A stretch of 64,000 nt of DNA from Lutjanus erythropterus. Lineage: Eukaryota > Chordata > Actinopteri > Lutjaniformes > Lutjanidae. Location of the stretch: NCBI GenBank assembly GCA_020091685.1, contig CM034591.1, forward strand, positions 24,643,312 to 24,707,311, read 5' to 3'. The notes under the pieces were generated by a model. It saw only the letters and a program-made list of their open reading frames with translations. It had not been told where the DNA came from and searched no databases. Positions 12,301-23,971 of this stretch are shown piece after piece (within the stretch, counting starts at the first letter, position 1; every line of letters starts with the position of its first letter). Made by a program: the position numbers and the translations under genes.

Positions 12301-15300
12301 CGGTGATAATTAAAGCTGAAATCAAGATACTGTGAAGCAGACTCCACTCAGTGATACTCAGGAGGAACAATGGCAATTGATGTCAGTGTCAACAGATCAA
12401 TAGTTAAGCCCTGCAAAGACAAGTTTAGAAATGTTCTCTGTGGTGTCCTGCAGAAGTACAGTATACAGAGTCTGCTGTTGTGAGTTTATATAGATGTAAC
12501 GTGACTGACTTGTTTGCATTCTTGACAAAGTCCACAGTGAAAGTGGCTCAGGGACGCACCTTGTCCCATCACCTGTTTGCAACGTGCAGACAGTATCTGA
12601 AATGTACAACTCTGTGATACTAGAGTGGCACCTTTGCTTGTTCTAAGTAAAAAAAAGTTTGGGAAACACTGTTATACACAATTATGACCTAAATCTCCCT
12701 TTGGCTTTACAGAGCTTTGTAGCTTTAGCTTTTTTTGTTATTTGTTTAGCTGTTCAACCCACACGTCACTGTTTTTGTCATCTTTAGCAGCAATGACCAA
12801 AACAGTAGACAGACAGTTAGAGACTACATGGTGAACACTGTGGAGCGTTTAGCAGCTAAAGAGCCAGATGTTTCTCCCCAGATTTGGTGGAGACCAAAAA
12901 CAGAGCTAAAAGAAAGGGAATATTAGATTTATATTCATCAAGAGCCAAGTGCTGGATGAGTTGTAAGCAACTATTTGCTGGTAAGTTTGCCATATTAACA
13001 TAAATGACGATGTTGTGTTTTTGCTGCCCCCAACTGGCCAATAAAAATCTGTTACTAGCTTTAAGGACATTTAACAATTACATAAGAGAAATATTTTGTG
13101 TACTTCCAAATCTGAGCAAGAGATTACTTTTTTCTTACAAAACAAAATAGGACCATCTGTGCTGACTCAGAGAGAATAAAGGAAGGAATAGAGGCTGAAG
13201 AACATACAATTGTGCCACTTCAGTAATGAAGCCTTGAATATTTCATATTCATGTGCAGAGAATCTCTCCCTGTTCACTTAAATCCCACAGACCCTTTTCA
13301 AAATGCAGGAAATACATGCATGGTCTTTGAAATATTAATTCAGATTGTCAAAAGAGCAGAGATGGAGCTACAAATGCTGCTCTCTGTGTAGGAAAGGAAA
13401 GAGCAGTCACTTGGTTAAACTCAGCTTCTTACATCACACATTTACTACGCCTCAGGCTCTGCTGAGAGTGAGAGCAGCTCTAAATAATAGACCTCAGCTC
13501 TTTCAGGCAGGCGGCTCAGAAGCAAATTCTCTCTTTCTTTCTCACTCATGTGCTTTACGGGTGATAACAAACACCTTTTTGTTTCTACATCAGTAAATTT
13601 ACCTGAATACGTCCATGCCCCACCCAGCCACAGCCGTGAAGAAGCGTGGGCCGAGGTCTCGTGCTGGGTTGATTGGGTAGCCACAGTTCAGACCCATGGA
13701 CACGCCGATGGCCAAGATGATCAGGCCGATGCACAGAGGCTCCATGCCTTTAGGAGCACCGATATTCTTCCTATCAGTGATAGCCAGGATGCACAGGATC
13801 AGAGCACCGGTTGCAATTACCTTGAAAACAAAAGCATCATGAAATGAGTATAGAAACAGTTATGTTCCAAAACATTTATTTTCTTTGTTTGTTATTGTTG
13901 TTGTTGTTTTTGAGAGGATGTTTTTTAGTGACCTCATCTGCGGTCATGACCTCTGCCCTGCGTAATTTTGTCTAAGCTTATTATGGGACTTCCCCTTTCC
14001 CCTGGTTTCAGACAGCTTTACTATGTAGCCCCATATGGCTGTATATTAAAAGACCACTGCAGGGGCAGATTATCAAATCATATAATTGTTCTCACATTAA
14101 ACATGTCATTTAAAACTGTTTATAAAAATGTTATTTTGTTTAATTTTAAACTCAGTCTTTAAATGTCATTTACAAATGACAAAAACACACCATTACAACC
14201 TGCTGTTATTCTTAAACTCATTGGGAGGTCTCGTCATACCTCTACATAACAAATAAACATTATTTATTAATGTTTCCGATGGTGTAGCTTCTTTGTTTAC
14301 ATCAATAATACTTGTAAACATTGGTATAAAGCATGGCTTTATTTTTAAATATAATAAAGTAAGTTACAATAAAATACTAATTAGACCTTTAATGTCCTCA
14401 CTGTCTTCACAAATACATAAACTAAATATACATCTCAGCTCATTCACATCCAGAACAGATGGAAGTTATTCTCAGCATCAGAGCAGAATTGTTCATCCAT
14501 CAGTAAACAACTCACATGTCCATTTATGCTCACAGTACATTTATACGTATGACTGCACTAAATGCATGCTCAATGCAGCTCTGTATGCTCTAGGGACTTC
14601 CAGATACACTGGATCTGACTGGAAAATGTTTTCTATCTCACTGACATCAATACTACCATATAGAAAAAAAGCAAAATCCCTATAAAGATAATAATCGATA
14701 TAAGATTCAAAATCATCCTTTACTTTCATGCTACTGGGCAGTTTGTATGAACGGTCAAAAGTATTATTATTTATGCGGATATACAACTGTAGTTGGGTTT
14801 TTTACATGATATCTTACTGGTATATCATAGTATATTTTTAAGGGGATTACATATAAGTTACAAGTTACCTGATCAACAAACCCATTTAGGACTGAGAGAT
14901 GTTTTGCAGGATAAGAGGCAAATATGTTGGCTGTGGCGTTTGCACCAGTAACAGCAAATTCTCCATTGGTATATTCCATCAAAGCATCTGTGGAAAAGAA
15001 AAGAAGAGGAAATTCATCGCTGGTGGATATTTGTTTCAATAGAGCAGGATTACTAAATTAGCTGGATAACCTAATTTTGGTCAGTGTTTCAGATGTGATG
15101 GAGTTGTGGATTTCCTCTGAAAAGTTATCCAGATAACCACGTAATCCTGCTCTCTGAGACAGTTCTCTGGCATTGATGACATTTAAACCCACCATAATAC
15201 AGCCCATAGACAGCGCAGGATCCAGCAAAAGCCCCCAGGAACTGTGCCACCACATACACAGGGAACTTCTTCAGGGGAAGCTTCCCCAGGATCACCATGG

Positions 15301-18300
15301 CCAGAGAGACTGCAGGGTTCACGTGGGCTCCTGAAACAATGCACCAAAAAACAAACAAACAAAAAAAAAAAAATTAGCAAAATCAAGTAACACCTAAAAC
15401 ACAACAGACAGTATTTTATAAAGACGAGAGGAAGAATAAGAAATGTGACAAAATAACAAGAAGTACCAAAGATTTATGCCTCAAAACTAAAGTCAAATTA
15501 TGGCTGCGACTGATGATTAATTTCCATTATCAATTAACCTTCCAATTATTTTTTCAGGTAATCATTTAGTTCAGATCGAGGTCTGGATGAAGACCGAATG
15601 GCATGTCAGTCCAGACCCAGCCCATACATTCTGTTATTAATTCAATACATTATGATGTGTAACGTTTTCTCTTCCCCTCATTAACTCCCAAAGACCTTGA
15701 ATTTAGGGGTGGCATGATTCTCAAAATCCACAATCCAATTTGACTTTTGATTTAAACATTTTAAAATTTTGTCAGCAGAGATCATTGGTGTTATGCCCTG
15801 TCAACTGTCATTTACATTGCTAAATTCTTTTTTTAGATAATCACAGTCAAGGTGGAGACGTAGGGGTCAATCAAAGAATTGGTTATGTCTCCGACTCTGT
15901 CAGTGGAAAGTGCAGATGTAGGTCACCGGTAAACTACACTGTGTTGTCTGTGAAGTGTTGTTTTCCTTTGGATCAGTGCCAGACAGGTGCAAGAAGGTGG
16001 AGGTGGAGAAGAAACAAAATACTGGAAGAATCACCAATATTGCTTTTGACTCTGATCAATTTCCCATTTTGACTTGAAACTGTGACATCACTTACCTGCA
16101 TTGGTAATATTATTGGAGTTCCCCTTTAAATCATAATTTGTTTAAGTAAATAGTTACTGATTATTTTTCTGTCGATTGACTAATTGACCGATCATCTGTG
16201 CTGTAAATCAAATGTCATACATCCGTGACCAAGGTGAGAGCAATGACTCAGTCAAGCGGTGTAAAAGCGTCTTGTGTCTCCTCTTTGGAGACAAGGTAAA
16301 CTGAGTTCAGTGGATTAAAACGGACGGTCGGTGACAGGCTGTCTGATCATTTAGTGCCTGACTGTGTGCGAACCCTCTGCTTCTCATTCATTCAAACCTT
16401 TCAAACAAAGAGCAGTGGGTTTGTGTGCCTGTTTTCTATACTCTACATTGTCCTTCAGAGGCGTGTTTGAACACATTCCAGCCAAATGTTACTGGGCTGT
16501 GATGGCAGTGTGGGGTCATTTATTTAACACTCTGGGATCTTGGCTTTGACCTCGCTGTGGTAACACCACTGGGGGTATCAGCCATGCGCCCATTGTTAAT
16601 CTCTCCGTCCTGTTCACAAACACTGCCCACGACAACCAGCCAGACCTGCCTGTCTGAATTGCATCTGACATAATCTGCCTGAATCTGCTTAAGGCACACG
16701 TAGACTGCAGGTCATTAGAGTGACCATGATGTGTCACACTTACGGTACACTGTCATCTAAAATCTGAGACTACAAAGTGAAAACAATTGTGTTTTCTTCT
16801 CCTATGGGGCCGCCCTGCCAGGGAAGCCTAGAAAGCCAGGCTTGTCACACCTGACCCCCCTCCTCTCCAGAGACCCATGCCCCAGTAAAGCTCATTAGTC
16901 CAATACCTATGATCATCTTCAGAGATGTCGTTGGACAGAAGCTTCCCACTGAGCTGTGGACCCCGGGGCTGAATGGCCCAGTCATGCAGCAAAAGCTCTC
17001 CATATATTAACCTCGGTGTCCTCAGGCTGCTCTGCTATTCCTCTGAAGCTTTACTACTCCTCTCATTAAACATGTAGCTCAAGTAACACTGGAACATGAG
17101 TCAGAGTGATCACAACGGCCATCCTAAACAAGATAGAGATCAAAAGCCTTATTCACATATCAATATATTAATAAACAGTGCTGTTTTCAGTTCTCTATCA
17201 AACTTTGATTTCTTGCTAAGGCTGGGCGATATGACATCATATATCGTGTGATGGTAGAAAAACACGTATAGGTTCAAATTATACTCGTTTATGGTCGTGT
17301 CTGGAAGGGAAACCAGAACTTGCAAAACTGCATGATTTGTACGCCTTGTTTCTTCATTGTGCATGTTGTACAAATGAATTAAGTTTTATAATGTGACAAT
17401 GCTGATCTTTAGGGACAGAAAGCACTTACTGTTACGGTTAGGGAGAGATCATGGTTTGGATTAAGAAGATCAGTTTTAATCATCTGAAGATATTTCATGG
17501 GTCTGGGGTTCCCTTCTAGACACAACCAGTGATTAATTTGTTGTGCCGGAAATCACATTCTTGCAATATTGCAATATTTTTCATCATTTAGACATTTGGC
17601 ATTCTGTTGCTTGAAACATATGCAGGCAGGTAAATTCTTAGATGTGTTATACGGAAAGGTGGCGCATTGACAGCTTCGGCTTGTTGTTGCGTTGCGTCAG
17701 CTTTGCCGCCATGTTAGACAGAGCAAGACTGGACAAATACATGTGAGTGGGGGAGGTGCTCTTTAACATTTATTTCTCAGCCGACTTCATTGAGTCAAGT
17801 TATGTTCCATGGTTTATGATCTGCATGGAGTGAATTTGAAAAAGGATAAACAGAACAATTCACCATTATACAGGGATTACTGGTGCCTTCAAATGGGCTC
17901 GTGTTGACTGAGAGTATGAGAGTTCTCGAGTTACGATGTGTTTGCTGTTTTCCTTCTTATTCTTATAATATGTCTGAGAAAAATGTTAAAATTCCCTGTG
18001 GCCTCGTCTTTTAATGTTGCCTTTACAAATTCTATATATAATGACTACAAACTGTAAAAGCTGTGTGTTACAACAACATTACTACAATCATTGGTTTATC
18101 TTTGGTCATGGTGATATATCTGTCTGGCTATAATGTTGGTGTTAGCAGCGTTATGCACTTTTAAATTGTGTTTTAAAGTGTTTAATGTTGTGTGATATGA
18201 TTATTTTTATGTCTATATATCTAGTTTTTGTAGAAGTTGACATGAAGTTTTGCCAGGACAAGGATCTGTTAGCTCCAGCGACTGAGACTGAGACAGACAG

Positions 18301-21300
18301 GCTATAATTGACCACTGACTATTTGGCTGAGATCAGTAACTTCCTGGAATTGCTGCTTGGTCGCCTGTCAACTGTCCAAAGCCAAATAATAGTCCAACAC
18401 ATAACCCTCACAAAATGGTGAATTGTCTTTGTTTTTACACTTTGGTTTTTGTAAGAATTAGAGATTGAAGTTTTAGGGGTCTTGGTAGGTGCAGGTAGAT
18501 GATAGGTGTAGCTGTTTAGCTCTGGGTGCTGTTCCCCCCCATTTTCCAGTCAGTTTCCCAAAATGTCAAACTAATCCTTTAAGCAGTTATTATACCATCG
18601 GATGCAACAACATATATATGATCTTTTCTCTCTGCTTTTGATGATTTTTCACTGCCCAACAGTGATGGAAATGACCATACAACAATTCATGAAGCCTGCA
18701 CAGTGCAACCCTCGACATAGTTATTGGGGTTTAATGGACACTCACTATTTGGCTCAGTGAGTTCAGGAAAAGCACAGTGACATTTAACAACTACTCCTTC
18801 CTATCCCTATCATTACAGGGAACACATAGAGGGCTCCTCTTGCCGTAATCCTCGAGGAATGCACCCTATAAAGTCCCATTTGGACATCAGGACATAATAT
18901 CTTCAGCCCTAAAGCTCACTGACACCACTCTTACACTGAAAATCAGGCCATTTTCCCACTACTATTAGTGATCCTTGCCTTCTAGACCAGAGAAGAGGTC
19001 ACTTTATGTTAACTGCTCTCCATTATGTAACGCTGCAACATCTATACTGGTCTTCATCGGACCTTATTTTATCTAGTTCAGTAAGCTAATGCAATAATAT
19101 CAGTCATCCGAGATGAGCATGCAGCGTGATACTGTGATTTTTTTAATGCTAACGTTTGTCAGGTTAATCCTTTGAAGATGGAGATAGCAGTGACAGCCAG
19201 AAACCTGGAGGAGAGACTTTTTGTGCTGTGAGAGCAAAGAGATGACGAGACATCTACACAACCAAAGATCGCATCTCTACCACTGACAAACACTGAGTGA
19301 TGACCTTTGATAACAGCCTGTAGCTCTTTGCAGGTTGAAATATCAAATAATTACGTTGTCCTTGTTTTTATCACACTGAGAACCACAGAGAGCCGAGAAA
19401 CATCTTTATCATTAATGTTAATATACTCGCAGGTAGAGCTGAAACAATTAATCAAATTAACTCACAGCCATTTTAATAACAATTAATCGATAAAATAACA
19501 AGTGTGAAAGATTCAGTGGCATTTAGCAGGGAGTTTGCAGACTGCAAACACCTCATCTCACTTTCCCCTTCCAAACATGTAGGAAAATCAAGGGTAGCCA
19601 CAAAACTTGTGAAAAACATAAAAGATCATAGCTAGTGTTTGGTTGGTCTGTTTTGGACAACTCTACAATGGCGGACTCTGTACCATCTGTAGCTACAAAC
19701 TTCTCATGCTGAGGTAATGATTATACACTAATGAGGAAGTGAATATTAATATTCAATTTCGTCCATATTTCTGCACATTTTTTGAAAATCTTACAGATAT
19801 GGATGAAATAGAGCAGTGCTATCAGGAGTCCTGGGAACACTGTAGCAGTGTAGCCGATAGTTCAAGTGAAACACAACAACACGACCACAGGACACAACAA
19901 AGAAGTTTTTAAAATGCGAAAGTATTAGAGATGACATTCATCGTTAGTGAAAAGAATTCTCCATCCACATGTCTTCAGGTATTTAATAGTCACACAGAAG
20001 CTGCCTCCACTTTTTGGCTCTTTCTCAAGAGATGGATTATTACAGCCTCCTCCAGCGCCATGTTTGTTGTCTCCTCTGCAGGATAACTTATGACTCTGAG
20101 CAGTGCCCTGTAACAGCATTGCAGAATCTCCCAAACCATTTCAGCAAATGGTGGCTAGTTTAAAAACGGAAATAACAATAAAATGCCTCCATACTGTTCA
20201 TCTGGTGTAAACCAAGTCCCCTAAAGTTCTGACATGACAAATTGACTTGAAAAACGTCATTTAGATCATGTTTTTAGCCTGAATCTTCACTGTAGATCCT
20301 TGGCTTGGGGCTGCGTTCACATGCATACGGACACACTGAGGGTGAGTAAACAATGACTGAATTCTCATGTTTGGGTGAACTATCCCTTTAACATCCATGC
20401 CAATGAAGAGGGTTTTTGTAAATATGTGAGCAGAGATGGCTACATAATCTTTGATTTTTTTTTCAGGCAGAAATGCCAAACATTCCTTAAGATTCAGCTT
20501 TTTAACTGTGAGAGTGTGTTTTATGTCACTGTAAACTGAACAACTGAACTGAACAATATAAACATGTCAACTTGGATTTTAGTGATCAAGCAGTTAATCA
20601 ATTAATCAAGAAACTAATCCCCAGAATAACTGAAAATGGCCATAATGATTAGTTTCAGGAGAAGGTGTATGGTTTACTGTTGTAATGAATGTAAGCTGCA
20701 CATGTGTCCATACCTGACACTCCTCCTGCCATGTAAACAGCCATCATGACTCCCAGGGTGAAACCAATGTGGATGGTCAAGGGCTCCCCGAGAGCCCCTT
20801 TACTCAGCACCGTCTGGGCCACTGAACCACATCCAAAGAGCTGGGACACAGACAAGAACAAAAACACAAAAGGGTGGAGGTAGAAAGACTCATTGTTTTT
20901 AATTATTCCAATTATAGCCACCATTAACACTAGCCCTCTTGTCCACCAACAGCCTCCGACTGCCACAGACAATTTGTCCAAACTTTGGGCTCGGAAAAAT
21001 AATGAATCCCCCCACCCATTAGGTAAAAGGCAGAAGTAATTCGGACCAAAAAAAAAAAAAAGTGTTGTTGTGGAGGCTGCCTCACTCCTCTGATGCATTA
21101 AAGTGAACTCAGGGGGGTGACAGGTGGAGGACAGTCCAGACTGGAGACATGATAACTGAAAAACAGGCAACTCTTTCATGGAATGAAAAGGAGACACAGA
21201 AAAAACAATGAAAATTGAACTGATCATTTGTTATAATTGATTTAATCCCACGTATGTTTGTTCTCTCATAGCCTCACCATTGAAAGACAGTGACTTGTTG

Positions 21301-22411
21301 TATGATTATAGAGCTGCAATAATTAGTCAATAAACGATTAGCTGTCAAATATCAATGTAATTGCCAACGATTTTGAAAATTAATTAATCATTTGGAGTAC
21401 TTTTTTAATTAAAAAACATTTACAAATTCTCTGATTACAGCTTCTCACATGTGAATATTTTCTGGTTTCTTTATTCTTTGATGACAGTAAATGGAATATT
21501 TTTGGGTTTGGGGCAAAACAAGACATTTGACGATGTCATATTGGGCTCTGGGAGACACTGATGAACATTTTTCACATTTTTCTGATGTTAAATGAAACAA
21601 TCAAAATATTAATCAATGATGAAAATCATTTAGCTGCAGCCCTACATTAACTTCATTATTGAAAGATAATGACTTACATTAGTTATAATGATTAGCTGTA
21701 ACAATCAGTCAAATAATTGATAAGTTCTGAAATAATAAATTACTCGCCAGCTATCTTGATAACTGATTAATCATTAGAAAGAATCATATGAAAAAAATGA
21801 TTGATTTCAGCCTCTCAGATGTGAATATTTTCTGGCTTAGTCCTCTATGACAGTAAACTGAATATGTTTGGGTTGTGAACAAAACAAGACCTTTGAGGAC
21901 ATCAGTCCTGGGCATTTTTTCACCATTTTCTAACTTTTGATGGACCAATCAATAATTAATTAATAGAGAAAATGTTTGACAGATTAATCAATAGTGAAAA
22001 TAATTGTTTAGTTGCAGCCCCGAATGATTCAGATGTGATGCACCAGTGCACTTCTGGAGGAGTTGTGAGGGAGAAAAACAGCCCCACATCATCAGCCACA
22101 TCTTGTTATGATTGTCAGGAGCAAATTACAGCTGAGCACATCAAAGAGAAAGTCCCAGAATATACTATCTGTTAACAGAGACATATGAGAGACAGCAGTC
22201 AGACAGAGTCTCTGGAGACCCAGTTTGACACCTTATTAGCATACTGGTTCACATGCAGCTTTAAAGCGGCTGTTTAAGCTGGATGACAGGTGCAGAGGGA
22301 GGTACTCACTATCAGGACAAATATCCCAAGAAATTCCGCCAGGAACTCCTTAAAGATGTCCCGCCTCAGGCCAAATCTCTCCTTCATCTTCCTCTTGCTC
22401 ACATTTTCCAT
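9152..22411 (-). CDS. aqp9: Aquaglyceroporin, aquaporin-9 type (complete CDS, 6 exons)
   Basis: Plasma-membrane channel for water, glycerol, urea and similar small solutes. Coding exons on the minus strand: 22411-22310, 20840-20714, 15330-15193, 14987-14869, 13820-13603, 9314-9152; 867 nt, 288 residues plus stop (human AQP9 is 295). Internal exon lengths 127, 138, 119 and 218 are the classic aquaglyceroporin pattern. Both pore motifs are intact: NPA at 81-83 and NPA-R-D at 213-217, the Asp after the second NPA marking the glycerol-permeable branch. By alignment spacing the selectivity filter is F61, G201, Y210, R216. N139-A-T is a glycosylation sequon in the loop corresponding to AQP9. The C-terminus keeps the AQP9-like stretch ELHHPEPE and ends KYEIITMS. 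The start is the ATG at 22411 with A at -3 and G at +4. Family and synteny support aqp9; whether it is the teleost a or b copy cannot be decided here. Confidence 0.95.
10908..11630 (+). mobile_element. Decayed Tc1/mariner transposon
   Basis: The left end TACAATCCTAATTCTGGAAA and the right end, which reads ACAACCCCAGTTCTGAAAAG on the other strand, form degenerate terminal inverted repeats of a common teleost Tc1-like family. Between them, 11064-11297 on plus still translates to a C-terminal Tc1 transposase fragment, with YMQVLQQHILLYRLHLFQ, then FQQDN and later PSIENMW. The DDE catalytic core is incomplete and the 5' part of the transposase is missing, so this is a dead copy. Confidence 0.75.
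11723..11835. repeat. Near-perfect 113-bp palindrome
   Basis: The arms 11723-11778 and 11780-11835 are reverse complements at 49 of 56 base pairs, with a single unpaired base at 11779. Mismatches are at 11728, 11731, 11740, 11747, 11763, 11766 and 11773. The arms share GATTAATTCACAG against CTGTGAATTAATC. Possibly the fused inverted ends of a foldback or MITE element. Confidence 0.85.
13603..13820 (-). CDS. aqp9: aqp9 coding exon 5 (second NPA)
   Basis: 218 nt, residues 163-234 plus two bases. It carries helix 5 and loop E with GYPINPARDLGPRFF, so the second NPA is at 213-215, Arg216 and Asp217. Tyr210 stands three residues before the NPA Asn. Donor GTAAAT at 13602-13597. Confidence 0.95.
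13821..14868 (-). other. aqp9: aqp9 intron 4
   Basis: GT-AG intron of 1048 bp, mostly AT-rich. A nuclear-receptor-like cluster of TGACCT half-sites is present at 13929-13952. No exon recognised. Confidence 0.65.
14869..14987 (-). CDS. aqp9: aqp9 coding exon 4 (extracellular loop C)
   Basis: 119 nt, completing Asp123 and encoding residues 124-162. It includes GANATANIFASYP with the N139 sequon and ends at the conserved FVDQ. Separated from exon 3 by a short 205-bp intron. Donor GTAACT. Confidence 0.95.
15193..15330 (-). CDS. aqp9: aqp9 coding exon 3 (first NPA)
   Basis: 138 nt, completing Gly77 and encoding residues 78-122. AHVNPAVSLAMV carries the first NPA half-helix; helix 3 follows with QFLGAFAGSCAVYGLYY. 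Donor GTGGGT at 15192-15187. Confidence 0.95.
17293..17527. mobile_element. Small TIR MITE, copy 1
   Basis: 235 bp with about 21-bp terminal inverted repeats: GGTCGTGTCTGGAAGGGAAA at left, and a right end that reads GGTTGTGTCTAGAAGGGAAC on the other strand. No coding capacity. Related copies are at 43728-43918 and 53926-54165. Confidence 0.65.
20112..20391. mobile_element. MITE fragment with TTTGGGTGAACTATCCC terminus
   Basis: It ends in the same terminal sequence as the complete element at 48429-49064 and shares interior blocks with it (AATCTCCCAAAC, GGCTCCATACTG-like, AAGTC-CCTAAAG). The other terminus is not found, so this copy is 5'-truncated. Confidence 0.6.
20714..20840 (-). CDS. aqp9: aqp9 coding exon 2
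   Basis: 127 nt, residues 35-76 plus one base. It begins LFGCGSVAQTVLSKG, the helix 1/loop A block of aquaglyceroporins, and ends YMAGGVSG just before the first NPA. F61 is the helix-2 selectivity-filter position. Acceptor CCCAG, donor GTATGG. Confidence 0.95.
20841..22309 (-). other. aqp9: aqp9 intron 1
   Basis: GT-AG intron of 1469 bp, mostly occupied by two tandem-like copies of a dispersed repeat (21307-22020). Confidence 0.65.
21307..22020. repeat. Two adjacent copies of an ATTAATCATT-rich dispersed teleost repeat
   Basis: Units at about 21307-21650 and 21690-22020 repeat the same order of blocks: AATAATTAGTCAAATAATTG-like start, then CTCACATGTGAATATTTTCTGG, then ATGACAGTAAA-TGAATAT, then a GCAGCCC end. 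A related cluster occurs at about 26120-26770. Confidence 0.65.
22310..22411 (-). CDS. aqp9: aqp9 coding exon 1
   Basis: 102 nt, residues 1-34: a basic cytosolic N-terminus followed by the start of membrane helix 1 (EFLAEFLGIFVLI). Phase-0 donor GTGAGT at 22309-22304. Confidence 0.92.
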
Positions 22412-23905
22412 TTTTTTTTTCCTCCTCCTGCGGCTCCTTGATGTCTTCTTCCTCCGACCAGAACAAACAGCCAACAACTCTACGAGGGAGTGTGTGTCTG
22501 TGCGTGTGATTGTCGGTGCAGGTTGCCGCCTCCCACTCGGTGCGCTCGGACCGTGCAGCAGGCCGACGGCAGGCACGTTAAGCTTTCTGCTTCTGTTCCC
22601 CTTTCTAACCACAAGGGGTCTACTTTTTATTACAAATACTGTACGGACTCCACATTATTACACTGACATCCAGACGTGACAGATGCTGAACGCATGTGTT
22701 TGGATTTTGTTTGCATCTACAACACATTTCACAGGTTTTTTTTTTTTTTGTTTGTTTGTTTAGATAGGAATAAACAGAAATTGTATCACATTTGAAAAGG
22801 ATGTTATGATTTTAACATTATATTATTGCACAGATAATAAACTGCTTTGCCAATCAAACCATGACAGATAAGATTAGATCTTCATCCCAAAGCATATTTT
22901 AGTAAGTCACTAAACTCGCAGCCATGAGACTTGGAGACACGTGCAAACGAGTAAGAAAGCTAGAAAAACAACTGCACAAATGTGCTGAGTGTGATGGGGG
23001 AGGTTAGGAGCTCGGTATGCTTGGGTAACTTTCGCATTTCATCTGTATATCTTGTTGGTGGTGTATTGAGTCACTGTGTCCGCTATAGTGCGTCTGTTTT
23101 TTGTTTTTTGTTTTTTTTTAAATAGTTTCTTGGTGTATACATTACTTGTTTTTGTGCTTATGTCGTTTTTTAACAAATGCCAACACAGTATTTGTTGACT
23201 GTCCCGTAGCCAGAAGTGATGTGTTGGTGATGAAGAGGAGGGCAGTGGTTTTGAGGGTACGAGATGAAGATATGCATATGTGTGGGTGTGAAGGCAAAAA
23301 GCAACGTACTGGGAGGAGAGGGACATTAAACATATCACAAGTGTTGGATTTCTGTTCGAAAGAATTTTTTTTTAAAGTATTTTGATGTCTTTGTTCAACT
23401 GTGCCCAATAAAAATTAAGTTTAAAAAAGTAAAACAACTCTGACTTACGACTGACAGATCCAAAGTTTCAAATGGACCCATTATCACCACCAATATTACT
23501 TTTCTAATCACATAATTTGGTTCTTTTTTTGTTTTAGAATTGTGTAAGATGGTGTCTTAATTTTTTATTGACAACACTGACATATAAAGTTGTTTTTACC
23601 GTCCATTCAGAGGCTTAACACACAATTTAGTATGATGATCTTTACTTGACTCTGCAAATTTAAATGTGAAAGCCTCGCAGGTAAATGAAAAGTTTAAATT
23701 ACACACCGTATATTTCTAACAGAATTTCATGCGGAAAATATTCCGTTCAATAAATCATAGAGAATTTTCGACCTATAAAGTCCATAATGCAAATATAATC
23801 GGATTATAACTTCACTCGTTTCTTTGATCTAATAAAAAATATATCAGTTTGAAATGTGTATAGCTTTGTCTCATTTTAGCATCTTAAAACATTACTACTA
23901 CTACT

Positions 23906-23906
23906 G

Positions 23907-23969
<63 letters not shown>
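23906..23969. repeat. (AAT)n microsatellite
   Basis: About 21 uninterrupted copies of ATA/AAT. No coding context. Confidence 0.95.

Positions 23970-23971
<2 letters not shown>

Larger units (their letters stand above)
9315..13602 (-). other. aqp9: aqp9 intron 5
   Basis: GT-AG intron of 4288 bp. It holds the decayed Tc1/mariner element at 10908-11630 and the 113-bp palindrome at 11723-11835. The stretch 9940-10200 is richer in GC than its surroundings and contains a forkhead-type TGTAAACAAG at 10064-10073. No exon recognised. Confidence 0.7.
15331..20713 (-). other. aqp9: aqp9 intron 2
   Basis: GT-AG intron of 5383 bp. It contains remnants of an ATTAATCGATTA-type dispersed element (15495-15560, 16140-16205, 19435-19510, 20585-20660), a TIR MITE (17293-17527) and a truncated MITE end (20112-20391). 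The block 16800-17060 is GC-richer and looks unique; it could be a conserved non-coding element, but this cannot be shown from one sequence. Confidence 0.65.

Noticed and set aside
20655-21227. 190-codon minus-strand frame
   Set aside because: Only its C-terminal part (20714-20840) is real, as aqp9 exon 2. The rest is read-through into intron 1.
22412-22612. In-frame extension of the aqp9 first exon upstream of the ATG, giving a basic 67-residue leader
   Set aside because: The frame is open but its first codon is GTG and there is no in-frame upstream ATG. The sequence is unlike any aquaporin N-terminus. Treated as 5' UTR.
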